From JBFILW01 sp041612005 (GTDB lineage: Bacteria > Gemmatimonadota > Gemmatimonadetes > Palauibacterales > Palauibacteraceae): a stretch of DNA of 6,476 nt. A program made the translations under genes and the position numbers. The stretch is from assembly GCA_041612005.1 (NCBI GenBank), contig JBFILW010000158.1, forward strand, positions 1-6,476, read 5' to 3'. Below are positions 5,653-6,476 of this stretch, piece after piece. The notes beneath the pieces are model-generated. The model ran no database searches. It worked only from the letters and a program-made list of their open reading frames with translations, and was not told the origin of the DNA. Position 1 is the stretch's first letter. Every line of letters begins with the position of its first letter.

Positions 5653-6411
5653 TCAGCGTCGCGCGTCCATCGGTCGTGACGCGCGAGCAAAGCTCACCAC
5701 GCCGTCACAGTCGAATCCCGCCGCCGAAAGCGCGGCGACACACGCGGCCGCCGTCGCACCGGTCGTCACCACGTCATCGACCACGAGCACCGAACTCCAC
5801 TCGTCCGTCCGCTCGCTCCGATCGATTTCGAACAGATCGCGCACATTGGCGGCTCGCCGGCGCCGGCCAAGCCGCGCCTGCTGTTCGCCCGTTCGACCGC
5901 GCCGGAGCAAGTTAACTAAAGCCCACCCAGTTTCGTCCGCAAGACCCTGCGCCAGCAGCTCCGCCTGATTGAATCCACGTTCTCGCTGCCGCGCCGCGGA
6001 GAGTGGTACGGGCACGAGCGCGCGCGGCTGATCCATTGTCAGGCGACGCGCCGGCCGGACCATGGCTCGGGCCATCTGAGGTGCCAATCCGCGCCAACCG
6101 TCGAACTTGAGCGCATGCACGAGGCGGGTGGCCATCCCGTCCATGTGAAAGGGCGCCGCTGCCCGAAGCGTTCCCCATTCGAGACACTCGCCGCAGCTGC
6201 CGGTGTCCGGCAATCGTACATCAAACGGGCGGGTGACGCCGCACGTCGGGCACCACGGCGGGTGCATCCGGCCGAGCTTGCGCCAGCACAGCGGACAAAC
6301 GGGCGGCGCGCCGCTCTCCATGCCGACCCCACAGCCGATGCATGCCGGCGGGAGAAGGATGTCGAACGCCCGTGCGGCACCGGTGAGCAGATCGCGAGTG
6401 AATCCGGGCAC
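5653..6411 (-). CDS. comF: ComF-family double zinc ribbon phosphoribosyltransferase-like protein
   Basis: ComF-family proteins are needed for DNA uptake in naturally competent bacteria such as Bacillus and Haemophilus (as ComF or GntX relatives) but also occur widely in non-competent species, where the role is unclear. The N-terminus has eight cysteines in four pairs (24/27, 39/42, 54/57, 73/76), fitting two zinc ribbons. The phosphoribosyltransferase domain follows: LKFDGWRGLA (101-110), VPVPLSAARQRERGFNQAELLAQ split over 133-155, RTGEQQARLGRRRRAANV (173-190), and the PRPP loop VLVVDDVVTTGAT (208-220). At 252 residues it is typical. The start is GTG at 6411; an in-frame TGA at 6426-6424 limits extension to four codons. 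No clear Shine-Dalgarno is seen. The symbol reflects family only; nothing here shows competence. It may be cotranscribed with gap. Confidence 0.9.
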   Translation of the reverse strand: MPGFTRDLLTGAARAFDILLPPACIGCGVGMESGAPPVCPLCWRKLGRMHPPWCPTCGVTRPFDVRLPDTGSCGECLEWGTLRAAAPFHMDGMATRLVHALKFDGWRGLAPQMARAMVRPARRLTMDQPRALVPVPLSAARQRERGFNQAELLAQGLADETGWALVNLLRRGRTGEQQARLGRRRRAANVRDLFEIDRSERTDEWSSVLVVDDVVTTGATAAACVAALSAAGFDCDGVVSFARASRPMDARR

Positions 6412-6476
6412 GTTCTGCGCCGGTCAGGCGTACACGTCGGTCACGCCATTCCTTCGCGCAGCTCTCGTTCGGGCAG
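6412..6476. other. Right edge, possible tail of an upstream minus-strand gene
   Basis: On the minus strand two frames enter from the edge and stop before comF. One ends at TGA 6443-6441 with the tail LPERELREGMA. The other ends at TGA 6426-6424 with the tail ARTRAARRNGVTDVYA and is in frame with comF. A third minus-strand frame stays open into comF. Twenty codons or fewer are not enough to choose or to identify a product. Either ending would leave only 12 to 29 bp before comF. Confidence 0.3.

Noticed and set aside
5027..5968. 313-codon open frame on the plus strand crossing gap and comF
   Set aside because: It spans two well-supported genes on the opposite strand, including their intergenic gap, and shows no protein-family motif.

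Overview
The window is G+C-rich chromosomal housekeeping DNA from a bacterium. No mobile element, CRISPR array, rRNA or tRNA is visible. The gap-pgk-tpiA-secG order, a SecG carrying a GGRQAA-type linker, and an RNase H-like protein with a DESCLGNQ start to its core would suit Gemmatimonadota or a related deep-branching phylum. That placement rests on remembered family resemblance only and is uncertain.

Layout, from the right-hand end leftwards on the minus strand. A comF-like double-zinc-ribbon phosphoribosyltransferase (6411-5653) is followed at 44 bp by gap (5608-4580), at 10 bp by pgk (4569-3367) and at 13 bp by tpiA (3353-2592). These spacings suggest one operon for the triose-phosphate segment of glycolysis and gluconeogenesis, possibly read through from comF. 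A 166-bp spacer then separates tpiA from secG (2425-2009), the small SecYEG translocon subunit. On the plus strand, converging on secG with a 19-bp gap, is an RNase H-like gene (1378-1989). It is divergent from carA (1312-200), the glutaminase subunit of carbamoyl-phosphate synthetase. Downstream of carA, on the same strand, is the first 41 codons of an unidentified membrane-anchored protein (125-1) that leaves the window.

The most interesting non-coding segment is the tpiA-secG spacer. On the minus strand it holds a near-consensus sigma-70 promoter (TTGACG, 18 bp, TATTAT). A perfect 12-bp palindrome lies almost wholly in the promoter spacer. About 70 bp downstream is a textbook intrinsic terminator (7-bp G+C-rich stem plus T5), which ends before secG starts. 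Promoter and terminator together delimit a roughly 72-nt transcript with its own 7-bp inverted repeat that overlaps the terminator stem. This could be an independent small RNA or an attenuated leader controlling secG.

The most interesting protein is the RNase H-like one. It keeps the overall RNase HI fold motifs but has Ala and Asn at two of the four classical catalytic acidic positions, an insertion in the first motif, and a C-terminal extension of about 50 residues.
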